Below are positions 42,674-51,319 of a DNA stretch of 64,000 nucleotides, piece by piece. The DNA comes from Streptomyces sp. NRRL B-1347 (GTDB lineage: Bacteria; Actinomycetota; Actinomycetes; Streptomycetales; Streptomycetaceae). Position 1 is the stretch's first letter; the number at the start of each line of letters is the position of its first letter. The position numbers were made by a program, and so were the translations under genes. Below the pieces are notes generated by a model. The model saw only the letters and a program-made list of their open reading frames with translations. It was not told the DNA's origin and did not search any database. The stretch covers positions 62,001 to 126,000 of the forward strand of contig NZ_JOJM01000017.1 of assembly GCF_000720325.1 (NCBI RefSeq). The letters are read 5' to 3'.

Positions 42674-43147
42674 GTGTCCACGCAGAACACGCCGGAGAGC
42701 ACGGCTCGGAACACGCCGCAGAGCACGCCGCGGAACCCGGCCCGGAACACGCCGCCGAACAACCGCGTCCACCACGTCCGCGCCGGAGAGCTGAACGGCT
42801 ACACCGCCCTCAGCGGCGACACGGTCGGCTCCCGGAACCTGTGGATGGGGCTCGTGCGGCACGAGCCGGCGAGCAAGACCGACAACCACCACCACGGCGC
42901 GTCCGAAGCGGGCATCTACGTAGTCAGCGGTCACCCCGTGTTCGTCTTCCACGACGGCGAGCAGGAAGTCAGGATCGAGGCGGGCCCCGGCGACTTCCTG
43001 CTCGTTCCCCCGTTCGTCCCGCACCGGGAGGAGCACCCCGACCCGGACGAGCCGGTCGTCGTGGTGATCGCGCGCACCACCCAGGAGCCGATCAAGGTCT
43101 CCGTGCCCGAGCTGTACCAGCTCACGCCGACGACCCAGGCGACCTAG
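42674..43147 (+). CDS. Cupin-domain protein
   Basis: The protein has 157 residues from GTG 42674, placed by AGGAGG at 42661-42666. An Asn/Thr/Pro/Arg repeat (NTPESTARNTPQSTPRN) forms the first 30 residues. The cupin core has metal motif 1 in DNHHHGASEAGIYVVSG (two His, Glu) and motif 2 in GPGDFLLVPPFVPHREEH (His). These bind Fe, Mn or Zn in small-molecule dioxygenases, isomerases or binding proteins. The reaction is unknown. Downstream lie an aldo/keto reductase relic on the other strand and a MocR regulator. Confidence 0.85.
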   Translation: MSTQNTPESTARNTPQSTPRNPARNTPPNNRVHHVRAGELNGYTALSGDTVGSRNLWMGLVRHEPASKTDNHHHGASEAGIYVVSGHPVFVFHDGEQEVRIEAGPGDFLLVPPFVPHREEHPDPDEPVVVVIARTTQEPIKVSVPELYQLTPTTQAT

Positions 43148-43170
43148 GCGACCCGCACGGCCCCGGCGGC

Positions 43171-43299
43171 CTAGACGGCCCGGGCGACCTCGCCGCCCCC
43201 GGAGAGCCGCGCGAAACGCTCGTCCGACAGCTCCACGTCCAACGCCCGTACGTTCCCCTCCAGGTGCCCCACCGACGTCGTACCGGGAATGCTGGCGCA
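43171..43299 (-). pseudogene. Aldo/keto reductase, C-terminal remnant
   Basis: Read on the minus strand, 42 codons before a TAG stop give IPGTTSVGHLEGNVRAL and DVELSDERFARLSGGG. This is the conserved C-terminal block (the IPG-T-x3-HLEEN-x-AL cofactor-loop motif) of aldo/keto reductases. The homology begins abruptly at about 43299 and nothing resembling the barrel lies upstream, where a MocR gene ends at 43385. The rest has been deleted. No start codon serves it, so it is a gene relic. Confidence 0.7.
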
Positions 43300-43384
43300 G
43301 GTACGCGGGATGCCCGAGCGGCACCCTTCCCCAAGCTCTCAACTACGTCCGAAGGCTCGGCAGCTCAGGAGGGCGCGTGAGACT

Positions 43385-44851
43385 TCATGCACCGTTGACG
43401 TGCGCGTCCGCGTCGTGGTCGGGCGCGGGTGGCAGCGCCCGGCACAGGGCCTCGATCGCCGCCGTGTACGCGTGCTCGGCGGGTGTCGCGTAGCCGACGA
43501 CGAGCCCGTCGGGGGCGGTCGCCGTCGCGTCCGGGTGACGGTACTCGGCAAGGCCCTCCAGGCCCACGCCGTGCCAGGCGGCGGCCTTCACGGCGGACGC
43601 CTCCGTGCCGGGCGGGAGTTGGAGCACGGCGTGCAGTCCCGCCGCGATGCCGGTGACGCTGACGTGCGGGGCGCGTTCGGCGAGCGCGGCGACGAGCTGG
43701 TCGCGGCGGCGCCGGTAGTGCTGGCGCATGCGGCGGACGTGGCGGTCGTAGCTCCCGGACTCGATGAGCTCGGCGAGCGTGAGCTGGTCGAGGACGCTGG
43801 CCCACGCCTCCCGTTCGCCCTTGGCGGTGGTGACGGCGTCCACGAGGTGCTCGGGCAGGACCATCCAGCCGAGCCGCACGGCAGGGGACAGGCTCTTGCT
43901 CACCGAGCCGATGTAGACGACCCGTTCGGGATCGAGCCCCTGGAGAGCGCCGACGGGCTCGCGGTCGTAGCGGAACTCCCCGTCGTAGTCGTCCTCCAGG
44001 ATCAGCCCCGCGCGCGTGCGGGCCCAGTCGACGGCGGCGGTGCGGCGCGCGGGGTGCAGCGGTCCGCCGGTCGGGAACTGGTGCGCGGGCGTGAGCAGCA
44101 CCGCGCCCACCGGCTTTGAGACGTCCGGCAACTCCTCGACGCGGGCGCCGTGTTCGTCGAGGGGCAGCGGCACCGAGCGCACCGCTGCCGTGGTGAGCAG
44201 GGAGCGGTGGAAGCCGAGCCCGTACGCCTCCACGGCGAGGGGACCGCGCAGCACCCCGCCGGAGCCCGTGCCGAACAGGAGCCGCAGCGCGTGCGCGAAA
44301 CCGGAGCACACCACGATCCGCTCCGGGTCGGTCCGCACCCCGCGCGAGCGCGCCAGATAGTCGGCGAGCGCGCGCCGCAGCTCGATCCGGCCGCGCGGAT
44401 CGCCGGGCCCGAACGCCTCGTTGGGCGCGGCGGTCAGCGCCCGCCGGGCGGCGGCGAGCCAGGCCGTGCGCGGGAAGGAACCGGCGTCCGGCTGCCCCTG
44501 CACCAGGTTGTGCGCGGGGGGCGCGGAAGCGGTAGGGGCGCGCTTGGGGACTCGTACGCGCGGGGGTGGCGCGACGCGCTCGGCGACCCGCGTCCCCGAG
44601 CCCTGGCGGGCGGTCAGCCAGCCCTCGGCGACCAGCTCCGCGTACGCGTCGGCGACGGTGTTGCGGGCGATCCCGAGGTCGGCGGCGAGCGAGCGGTACG
44701 GCGGCAGGCGGGTGCCGGGGGCGAGCCGTCCGGAGCGCACGGCGTCGCGCAGGGCGCGGATGAGGGCGGCGCGGCGGCTGCCGCTCCCGGAGAGGTCGAG
44801 GTGCAGGTCGGCACCGATGAGCTCCGCCGAATTGACCCATGATTCCGCCAT
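43385..44851 (-). CDS. MocR/PdxR-type regulator (GntR + aminotransferase fold)
   Basis: The protein has 488 residues from ATG 44851. The GntR winged helix is at about residues 20-90 (ALIRALRDAVRSGRLAPGTRLPPYRSLAADLGIARNTVADAYAELVAEGWL). The rest is a class I aminotransferase fold with the PLP lysine in VYIGSVSKSLSPAVRLGWMVLP. MocR proteins sense PLP or related amino compounds. It is divergent from an AhpD-like gene only 47 bp away, so it probably controls that gene and itself. A PLP-synthase (pdxST) neighbour is absent, which argues against a classic PdxR role. Confidence 0.9.
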   Translation of the reverse strand: MAESWVNSAELIGADLHLDLSGSGSRRAALIRALRDAVRSGRLAPGTRLPPYRSLAADLGIARNTVADAYAELVAEGWLTARQGSGTRVAERVAPPPRVRVPKRAPTASAPPAHNLVQGQPDAGSFPRTAWLAAARRALTAAPNEAFGPGDPRGRIELRRALADYLARSRGVRTDPERIVVCSGFAHALRLLFGTGSGGVLRGPLAVEAYGLGFHRSLLTTAAVRSVPLPLDEHGARVEELPDVSKPVGAVLLTPAHQFPTGGPLHPARRTAAVDWARTRAGLILEDDYDGEFRYDREPVGALQGLDPERVVYIGSVSKSLSPAVRLGWMVLPEHLVDAVTTAKGEREAWASVLDQLTLAELIESGSYDRHVRRMRQHYRRRRDQLVAALAERAPHVSVTGIAAGLHAVLQLPPGTEASAVKAAAWHGVGLEGLAEYRHPDATATAPDGLVVGYATPAEHAYTAAIEALCRALPPAPDHDADAHVNGA

Positions 44852-44898
44852 GTGAATGCACCCTACCCAAGGTCTTTGCCGCTCGTAGATTCATGGTC

Positions 44899-45420
44899 AT
44901 GACGAACAACACCGCAGTCGCCGAGACCACCGTCGCAGTCGCCGGATCCGCCGCCCCCGCCGCCCAGACCCCCCGCCTCAACTTCGCCAAGGCCGCCCCG
45001 AAGGTCTTCAAGGCCGTCATCGGCCTGGACGCCGCCGCCCGCGACGGCCTCGACCCGGCCCTGGTCGAGCTGATCCAGATCCGCGCCTCGCACCTCAACG
45101 GCTGCGCGTACTGCCTGCACATGCACACCAACGACGCGCGCAAGGCGGGCGAGAGCGAGGACCGGCTGCACATGGTGGCCGTCTGGCGCGAGGCCAGGAA
45201 CTTCTTCACCGCCAAGGAGCAGGCGGCGCTCGCGCTGACCGACGCGGTGACCCGCCTCGCGGACGCGGGCGTCCCCGACGCCGTCTACGCGGAGGCCGCC
45301 GCCCACTTCGAAGAGACCGAGCTGGCCCAGGTCCTGTCCCTGATCTTCACGATCAACACGTGGAACCGGATCGCCCTGGCCACGGCCAAGGTGGCCGGCA
45401 CCGACGAGCGCCAGGGCTGA
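44899..45420 (+). CDS. AhpD-like / carboxymuconolactone-decarboxylase family protein
   Basis: The protein has 173 residues from ATG 44899. ATG 44893 is in frame. A TAGATT hexamer at 44887-44892 lies 6 bases before 44899, compatible with leaderless transcription, and no ribosome-binding site is seen. The AhpD core motif with the redox pair reads SHLNGCAYCLHMHTNDARKAGE (C-x2-C followed by His). Such proteins reduce peroxides or disulphides using the CxxC pair. The gene is divergent from the MocR-type regulator. It ends at a strong terminator shared with pepP. Confidence 0.9.
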   Translation: MTNNTAVAETTVAVAGSAAPAAQTPRLNFAKAAPKVFKAVIGLDAAARDGLDPALVELIQIRASHLNGCAYCLHMHTNDARKAGESEDRLHMVAVWREARNFFTAKEQAALALTDAVTRLADAGVPDAVYAEAAAHFEETELAQVLSLIFTINTWNRIALATAKVAGTDERQG

Positions 45421-45477
45421 GCCCGGGCGCCCGCCTTCACCGGCCTGCGGGTGCGTCACAAGAGGCAGGGAACGGAA

Positions 45478-45518
45478 AACGCCGGGCGGGGCCGGGGAAT
45501 CCAGCCCCGCCCGGCGTT
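45478..45518. terminator. Strong bidirectional terminator
   Basis: A perfect 15-bp stem (arms at 45478-45492 and 45504-45518, starting AACGCCGGG and ending CCCGGCGTT) encloses an 11-base loop. It lies between the convergent AhpD-like and pepP genes, 58 and 46 bp from their stops. A short A-run on one side and T-run on the other fit use from both directions. Confidence 0.85.
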
Positions 45519-45563
45519 CTCGCGGACGGGTGCGCGGCGCGATCGGCCGCGCCAGGACGGACC

Positions 45564-47033
45564 TCAGCCCTTGAGCTGGGCCATCCAGGCCTCGACCTCG
45601 TCCGCGCGGCGCGGAAGCGCAGCGGACAGGTTCCGGTTGCCGTCCTCCGTGACGAGGATGTCGTCCTCGATGCGCACGCCGATGCCGCGGTACTCCGCGG
45701 GCACGGTCAGGTCGTCCGCCTGGAAGTACAGACCGGGCTCGACCGTCAGGCACATGCCGGGCTCGAGCGTGCCGTCCACGTACGTCTCGGTGCGCGCGGC
45801 GGCGCAGTCGTGGACGTCCATGCCGAGCATGTGACCGGTGCCGTGCAGCGTCCAGCGGCGCTGCAGACCGAGCTCGAGGACGCGCTCGACCGGGCCCTCG
45901 ACGAGGCCCCACTCGACCAGCTTCTCGGCGAGCACGCGCTGCGCGGCGTCGTGGAAGTCGCGGTACTTCGCGCCCGGCTGCACCGCCGCGATGCCGGCCT
46001 CCTGGGCCTCGTACACCGCGTCGTAGATCTTCTTCTGCAGCTCGCTGAACCGGCCGTTGATCGGCAGCGTGCGGGTGACGTCCGCCGTGTAGTACGTGTG
46101 CGTCTCCACACCGGCGTCGAGCAGGAGCAGGTCGCCGGAGCGGACCGGGCCGTCGTTGCGCACCCAGTGCAGGGTGGTGGCGTGCGGGCCAGCGGCGCAG
46201 ATGGAGCCGTAGCCGATGTCGTTGCCCTCGACGCGGGCGCGCAGGAAGAACGTGCCTTCGATGTAGCGCTCGCTCGTGGCCTCGGCCTTGTCGAGGACCT
46301 TCACGACGTCCTCGAAGCCGCGCACCGTGGAGTCCACGGCCTTCTGCAGCTCGCCGACCTCGAACTCGTCCTTGACCAGACGGGCCTCGGACAGGAAGAC
46401 CCGCAGCTCCTCGTCGCGCTCGGCGGTGACCTTGTCGGTCAGGGCCGCCTCGATCCCGGCGTCGTAGCCGCGCACGACGCGGACGGGGCCGGTGGCCTCG
46501 CTCAGCGCGCCCGCCAGCTCGCGCACGTCCGACGCGGGGATGCCGTACAGCTGCTCGGCCTCGGTCAGCGAGTTCCGGCGGCCGACCCACAGCTCGCCCT
46601 GGCCGTCGAGCCAGAACTCGCCGTTCTCACGGTTGGAGCGCGGCAGCAGGTAGATCGTCGCCCGGTGGCCGTCCCGCGTGGGCTCCAGGACGAGGACGCC
46701 GTCCTCCGTCTGGTTGCCGGTGAGGTACGCGTACTCGACGGAGGAGCGGAAGGCGTACTCCGTGTCGTTCGAGCGGGTCTTCAGGTTGCCCGCGGGGATC
46801 ACCAGGCGCTCGCCGGGGAAGCGCGCGGACAGCGCGGCACGGCGGGCGGCGGTGTGCCCGGCCTGGGCGACCGGCTCCAGATCACGCAGCTCGGTGTCGG
46901 CCCAGCCGGACTTCATGTTCTCGGCGAGCTCGTCGGAGACACCGGGGTAGAGGCCGTTCTTGCGCTGCTTGATCGGCTCTTCTTCGGTCTCCACCAGCTC
47001 TTCCGGGGTCTCCGGGTTGAGGGCGTCCGACAC
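45564..47033 (-). CDS. pepP: Xaa-Pro aminopeptidase (aminopeptidase P)
   Basis: The protein has 489 residues from GTG 47033. It removes N-terminal residues preceding proline and needs two Mn ions. The N-terminal AMP_N domain (about 40-200) precedes the pita-bread M24 domain. Metal ligands are in LLLDAGVETHTYYTADVTRT (Asp, Asp), GTGHMLGMDVHD (His), LTVEPGLYF (Glu) and RIEDDILVTEDG (Glu). It is cytoplasmic, with no signal peptide. The length is typical of the actinobacterial type. Unlike the M24-fold protein at 24007-24867, all canonical motifs are kept. Confidence 0.95.
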   Translation of the reverse strand: MSDALNPETPEELVETEEEPIKQRKNGLYPGVSDELAENMKSGWADTELRDLEPVAQAGHTAARRAALSARFPGERLVIPAGNLKTRSNDTEYAFRSSVEYAYLTGNQTEDGVLVLEPTRDGHRATIYLLPRSNRENGEFWLDGQGELWVGRRNSLTEAEQLYGIPASDVRELAGALSEATGPVRVVRGYDAGIEAALTDKVTAERDEELRVFLSEARLVKDEFEVGELQKAVDSTVRGFEDVVKVLDKAEATSERYIEGTFFLRARVEGNDIGYGSICAAGPHATTLHWVRNDGPVRSGDLLLLDAGVETHTYYTADVTRTLPINGRFSELQKKIYDAVYEAQEAGIAAVQPGAKYRDFHDAAQRVLAEKLVEWGLVEGPVERVLELGLQRRWTLHGTGHMLGMDVHDCAAARTETYVDGTLEPGMCLTVEPGLYFQADDLTVPAEYRGIGVRIEDDILVTEDGNRNLSAALPRRADEVEAWMAQLKG

Positions 47034-47239
47034 GGTCTGCCTCCTATGTACGACAACGGACCCTCCTCATCGTACGGCGGTCCGGAAGGGGTTCCAGAGG
47101 CAGAAGGACCCTTACACAGCGCAGTCGGAAGGTCACGCGGAGCCGGGTCGCGCGCCGGGTCGTCACGGGGGCGGGCGGGCCTGGTCGGAGCCGGCCTGAC
47201 CGAACCGGCCTGCTGGAAGCGGGCCTGCTCGAACCCGGC

Positions 47240-48649
47240 CTACTCGAACCGCGCCGCGAGCAGCACCACGTCCTCGTCGCACGCGGCGCCGCCGTCCAGG
47301 TCGCCGCCCTCGCCGGACGCCTCCTCGGGCAGCACGGCCCGCAGGACGTGGTCGGCGATCGCGCCCGGGTCGTCGCGGGCGGCCTTCGGCACGCTCGCCG
47401 CCGCCGCGTGCAGCCGCGCGAACGCCCGGTCCATCGCGTCGCCGGTGCGGTGCAGCAGGCCGTCGGTGTAGAGCAGCAGGGTCTCCCCGGGCTCCGGGCG
47501 GATCTCCACGCTCGGCGCCTCCCAGCAGGCGAGCATGCCGAGCGGCGCGGACAGGGAGGTCTCCACGAACTCCGTGCGCCGCTCTCCGATCAGGAGCGGC
47601 GGGCTGTGCCCGGCCCCGGCCAGGACGATCTTGCGCAGCGCGGGTTCGCAGTACGCGAACAGGGCCGTCGCCGAGCGCGCGGGCTCCGTCAGGCGCAGCA
47701 GCAGCTCCAGGTCGGACAGGACGGCGACGGGGTCCTCGCCCTCCATCACCGCGTACGCCCGCAGGCTCGCGCGCAGGCGGCCCATCGCGGCGACCGCGCT
47801 CGGCCCGGACCCGGTGACCGAGCCGACCGCGAGGCCGAGCGCCGCGTCGGGCAGCGGCAGCGCGTCGTACCAGTCGCCGCCGCCGCGCGCCCCGGCGCGG
47901 TGCCGCGCGGCCAGCTGCACGCCCGCGACCCGCGAAAGGCGCGAGGGCAGCAGCTCCTCGCGCAGGGTCGCCACGGTGGTGCGGGCGCGGGTGAGCTCGA
48001 CGAGGCGGGCCAGGTGCTCGGCGGCGTAGCGGGCGTACAGACCGATGAGATGGCGTCGGCGCGGTGCCGGTTCGGCGGTCTCGTCGTACAGCCAGACGGC
48101 GGCGCCGACACCGCCCGTCGCCTCGGTGGCGAGCGGCAGCGCGTAGCTCGCGGCGTAGCCGAGGCGGCGTGCCACTTCGCGGTGGCGGGGGTCGAGGGCC
48201 TCGTCGGCGAAGAGGTCCGGCTGCGCGATCTCCGAGAGGGGGGTCCCCGCGGCGCTCGCTTCCAGGAGCCGGCCGTACGAGGTGGCGGCGCGCGGCACCG
48301 TCTCCAGATAGCCGAGGTCGGCGCGGGCGAAGCCGAGGCCGACGGTGGTGTCGGGGCCGAGGCCGTCGGCGGGCTCCACGACGACGAGGCCGCGGCGGGC
48401 GCCGACGAGGGCGGCACCGGCGCGCAGGAGTTCGTCCAGGGCCTCGTCCAGGGTGGCGGTGCGGGACAGGCGCTCGGTGAGTTCGTGCAGCGTGGTGAGG
48501 TCGGAGACCCAGCCGGCCAGGCGGTCCTGGATCAGTGCGCCCGGGGCGCCGGGGGCCTCCGGGGAGGGCGCGACGGACGGGACAGTGTGCGCCGGTGGGG
48601 GAACAGTGGAATCGATTCCGGCCACTTTCGGCAGGTGCGGGGCGTTCAT
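47240..48649 (-). CDS. GAF-PP2C (SpoIIE-type) serine phosphatase
   Basis: The protein has 469 residues from ATG 48649. A GAF domain occupies about 50-225 (ARRGLVVVEPADGLG, SYALPLATEATGGVGAAVWLY). A helical linker leads to the SpoIIE/RsbU phosphatase domain (GARGGGDWYDALPLPDAALGLAVGSVTGSGPSAVAAMGRLRASLRAYA, LLLYTDGLLHRTGDAMD). The metal-binding Asp residues of PP2C are partly altered. The first motif reads GGDWYD as usual, but the second has VGSVTGSG where most members have GDVxGxG. Activity may be weakened. Such proteins dephosphorylate anti-anti-sigma factors. Confidence 0.88.
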   Translation of the reverse strand: MNAPHLPKVAGIDSTVPPPAHTVPSVAPSPEAPGAPGALIQDRLAGWVSDLTTLHELTERLSRTATLDEALDELLRAGAALVGARRGLVVVEPADGLGPDTTVGLGFARADLGYLETVPRAATSYGRLLEASAAGTPLSEIAQPDLFADEALDPRHREVARRLGYAASYALPLATEATGGVGAAVWLYDETAEPAPRRRHLIGLYARYAAEHLARLVELTRARTTVATLREELLPSRLSRVAGVQLAARHRAGARGGGDWYDALPLPDAALGLAVGSVTGSGPSAVAAMGRLRASLRAYAVMEGEDPVAVLSDLELLLRLTEPARSATALFAYCEPALRKIVLAGAGHSPPLLIGERRTEFVETSLSAPLGMLACWEAPSVEIRPEPGETLLLYTDGLLHRTGDAMDRAFARLHAAAASVPKAARDDPGAIADHVLRAVLPEEASGEGGDLDGGAACDEDVVLLAARFE

Positions 48650-49264
48650 GGCTGACCGCTTTCCGGCCAGTGCGTATTGCTCAATAGCATCGCAAACCCC
48701 CTGTCATTCTGCGTCGCTAGCAATGTCTCCACATCTACACGCAGTGGAGAGGGGATGTCCAGCATTGTCCTGCTGGGATTCCTGGTGTCCAGTGCGCCGC
48801 GTGAGAATTCTGTGAACTGACAGTGATCTTGAGAACTTGGCTCAAAAGTGTTGCAGGGAACGCCATATTGCGGTCGACTGACATTGTTCGAAGGAGCGTC
48901 ACAGCGGCCGTGATGGGTACGGATTCAAGTGGTGGCTCGGGACCGACCAGGGGCATTTGCGCGACGCCCGGAACCTGCCGCCGGACCCGGACGTCTTAGC
49001 CCACGGCGACCGCGCCCCATCGTCCCGTGGCACCGGGGGCAAGAAAAACGCGGGACGGCAAACGCCAGGCGCCGCCACCCCACGCCACGTTAACGCTCGG
49101 CCCATAGGGGTTCCCCATGCCGCAGGCTGGGGTGTGACGCGCCAGCTTGTACGCACCTTGCATGCACCTTGTACGCGCACCTCGTACACAGCGATAGAGA
49201 TCCACACATGGTGTGATGTGGCCCGAAGTGTCCCTCTGCGTGTAACGGAAAGGAACGAGCGCTC
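48650..49264. other. 615-bp divergent intergenic region
   Basis: The region lies between the PP2C gene (leftward) and the prim-pol-like gene (rightward). It is AT-richer around 48790-48890, with a TTGAG/CTCAA inverted repeat near 48829-48845. It holds the tandem TTGTACGCACC-type repeats at 49147-49191. Short frames (for example 48913-48999) lack support. Confidence 0.55.
49147..49191. repeat. Tandem TTGTACGCACC iterons upstream of the prim-pol-like gene
   Basis: TTGTACGCACC (49147-49157), TTGCATGCACC (49158-49168) and TTGTACGCGCACC (49169-49181) are contiguous, followed by a fourth partial copy TCGTACACAGC. They end about 75 bp before the start codon, where a regulator of this gene could bind. 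Confidence 0.6.
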
Positions 49265-50131
49265 ATGCGCGAGATCCTCGGAAGGCGACGCAGGCTCCTG
49301 TCCTGGCGAATCGGTAGGAAGTCTGACCAGAGTCCCTCTCTGATCGGTGCGGCCCTGACCTTCGCGACAGCATGGGGCTGGCCCGTGCTGCCCGGTGTCG
49401 GTATCGAAGGGCAGAGCAGGCAGCTCCTCGACGGCATCGCCGGACTCGAAGGGCGCTCCGGACACGCCGGGCCCGGCGAGCGGCAGGGCGACACGCGCGA
49501 CAAGAGCGGCAGAAGGAGCGGCAAGCGGCGCGCGAAGCGGGGGCCGCGCGCGGCGGACGAGCGGCCGGACCTTTCGGTCGCGTCGCGTGAGGCGACCCGC
49601 GGCGGCCAGGCGCGGTGCGCCTGCCCCGACCCCGAGTGCGTCGTTCCGGGCGCCCACCCGCTCGACCCGGGGCTCCTCGCCGCCACCACCGACGAGCGCA
49701 TGGTCCGCTGGTGGTGGACCAACCGGCCCGGCGCACCCGTGCTCCTCGCCACCGGCGGACGCGCCCCGTGCGCCGTGAGCCTGCCCGCGGCCGCCGGCGC
49801 GCGCGCCCTCGCCGCACTCGAACTCGCGGGCATCCGCCTCGGCCCCGTCGTGGCCACCCCGGCCCGCTACTTTGTCCTCGTCGCGCCGTACTCCATGGAG
49901 CAGCTCGGCGAGCTCCTGTACGCCAAGGACCGGGTGCCCGGCTCGCTGCGCTTCCACGGAGGCGGCGGGTACATCCCGCTGCCCCCGTCCGAGACCGGCC
50001 AGGGCCAGGCCCGCTGGGAGCGCGCCCCGCTCCCCGGCTCGGCCGCCCCTTGGGTGCCGGACGTGGAGGCCGTCGTGGACGCGGTGGTCGACGCGCTCAC
50101 TCATACGGGTGTGAGCGCGCCCGAGTTCTAA
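49265..50131 (+). CDS. Degenerate prim-pol-like protein
   Basis: The protein has 288 residues from ATG 49265 (AAAGGAA about 10 bases upstream). The layout follows bifunctional DNA primase/polymerase N-domains: AALTFATAWGWPVLPG at the start, a cysteine-bearing CACPDPECVVPGAHP segment, and WWTNRPGAPVLLATG. The expected catalytic acidic pair (hDhD) is replaced by CAVSLPAAAG, and the SGGxH phosphate-binding motif reads ATPARYFVLVAP. A basic KSGRRSGKRRAKRG patch lies near residue 80. I infer a nucleic-acid-binding or structural role without polymerase activity. The family appears conserved in Streptomyces. Confidence 0.72.
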   Translation: MREILGRRRRLLSWRIGRKSDQSPSLIGAALTFATAWGWPVLPGVGIEGQSRQLLDGIAGLEGRSGHAGPGERQGDTRDKSGRRSGKRRAKRGPRAADERPDLSVASREATRGGQARCACPDPECVVPGAHPLDPGLLAATTDERMVRWWWTNRPGAPVLLATGGRAPCAVSLPAAAGARALAALELAGIRLGPVVATPARYFVLVAPYSMEQLGELLYAKDRVPGSLRFHGGGGYIPLPPSETGQGQARWERAPLPGSAAPWVPDVEAVVDAVVDALTHTGVSAPEF

Positions 50132-50185
50132 GGGAATCGGGCGCGCGGCGCGGGGCCGGGCGCCCGGGGTCGTTATCTTCGGCGC

Positions 50186-50809
50186 ATGCACCCGCGCCCG
50201 GCCATGAACCCCCGCCTGCTCGCGCTCCTGGGCATCGTGGCCGTCGCCGCGCTGCTGCCCCTCGCCGGGGCGGCCGCCGGGCCGGTGTTCGAGGACGCCA
50301 AGGCGCCCGCGGACCCGGGGCGCGCGGGGGCGCTGCCCCCGCAGGCGGGTGAAGGCGCGCCGGAGGCCGGTGCCCACCGCGCCCCCCGGGCCGAGCCGGA
50401 GACCCGCCCGCAGCAGGCCGCGGGCGGCCCCGCGCACTCCACCGCCGATGCCGCGCCCCTGCCCGACACGCTCTCCCGCTGCGGCCCCGAACTCTCCTCG
50501 CCCGACGGCGTCGAGGCCCAGACCTGCGTACTGACCCAGGGCGCGGACACCTGGGCGCGCACCTACTACCGCAACGTGACCGGTGAGGCCCTGGAAGCCG
50601 TACTGAGCGTGATGGGCCCCAAGGGGCGCACGGTGCAGATGCACTGCGCGGTGGGCGCGGGGGACGAACCGGGGGCGTGCGACACACCCAAGGAGCGCAC
50701 ATCGGGGACCGCGGCGCACTACACGGCGGTCGCGGAGTTCGCGAGTGAGAGCGGGGACGCCCTGTTGCTGCGGTCGGGCAGCAACTCCGGCGGGCCACAG
50801 GGCAGTTGA
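50186..50809 (+). CDS. Secreted hypothetical protein
   Basis: The protein has 207 residues from ATG 50186 (ATG 50204 is possible). A TATCTT hexamer 7 bases upstream suggests a leaderless message. A signal sequence (PRLLALLGIVAVAALLPLAGAAAG) leads to an Ala/Pro/Glu-rich linker and a C-terminal domain of about 105 residues. This has four cysteines (LSRCGPELSSPDGVEAQTCV, VQMHCAVGAGDEPGACD), probably two disulphides, and a beta-rich pattern (TYYRNVTGEALEAVLSVMG). No family is recognised. It ends at a strong terminator. Confidence 0.72.
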   Translation: MHPRPAMNPRLLALLGIVAVAALLPLAGAAAGPVFEDAKAPADPGRAGALPPQAGEGAPEAGAHRAPRAEPETRPQQAAGGPAHSTADAAPLPDTLSRCGPELSSPDGVEAQTCVLTQGADTWARTYYRNVTGEALEAVLSVMGPKGRTVQMHCAVGAGDEPGACDTPKERTSGTAAHYTAVAEFASESGDALLLRSGSNSGGPQGS

Positions 50810-51319
50810 GCGCGTGACTTATGCCCGGGCATGGAAACGCCCGGTTGCTGGCGACGGGGGATGCACCAGCAACCGGGCTATCTGAACGGTAACAAGAGAT
50901 CGGCGCTTGGCAAATTCGATCTCAGTTATCCGGACAGGGATTCACCTGCGCCCATGGGGAGTTGTGACAGGAGTCACGCGTTCGGTCCGGCTGACCGGTG
51001 AGTCAGTGAGACAGAGGTGAGGCGCCTGCGCGGCCTCCGAGCGGTCACCCGGCGCACTCGCCCGGTTAAGAACGCGTGACGACACGACGGCGGAAGGCCG
51101 TTCCCCGGTGCCCGGCGCCATCCACCTGTTCGAAATGCGACGCCGGACCTCAGCCGAATGTCATCCGTGTGCAGGGCAAGGGGGTTGGCGAAGTGCCGGT
51201 GAGAGGGCCAGAGTGAGGTTCGGGAAGCGTGCGCGGGAGCGGTGCCCCGCGCGGGAGGAAGGGCTCCCCGCGCGCGAGGGCGAGGAACCCCCGCGCGCGG
51301 CTGCCGCACTCCTGGTGGA
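50810..51319. other. 510-bp intergenic region before the SEC-C gene end
   Basis: After the terminator there is an AT-richer stretch (50878-50960) with GTGACAGGAGTCAC (50965-50978). GC-rich inverted repeats (CCGCGCGGGAGG, CCCCGCGCGCG) lie at 51246-51300, probably the terminator of the leftward SEC-C gene. No gene is supported. Confidence 0.5.
50839..50878 (+). terminator. Terminator after the secreted-protein gene
   Basis: GCCCGGTTGCTGG (50839-50851) and CCAGCAACCGGGC (50866-50878) form a perfect 13-bp stem with a 14-base loop, 30 bp after the stop codon. Confidence 0.75.

Noticed and set aside
48735..48956. 73-residue minus-strand frame upstream of the PP2C gene
   Set aside because: Codon usage is not Streptomyces-like and it covers the likely promoter region.
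48913..48999. Short frame MGTDSSGGSG after an AAGGAG
   Set aside because: The spacing to the Shine-Dalgarno is about 15 bases, the peptide is short and has no recognisable feature.
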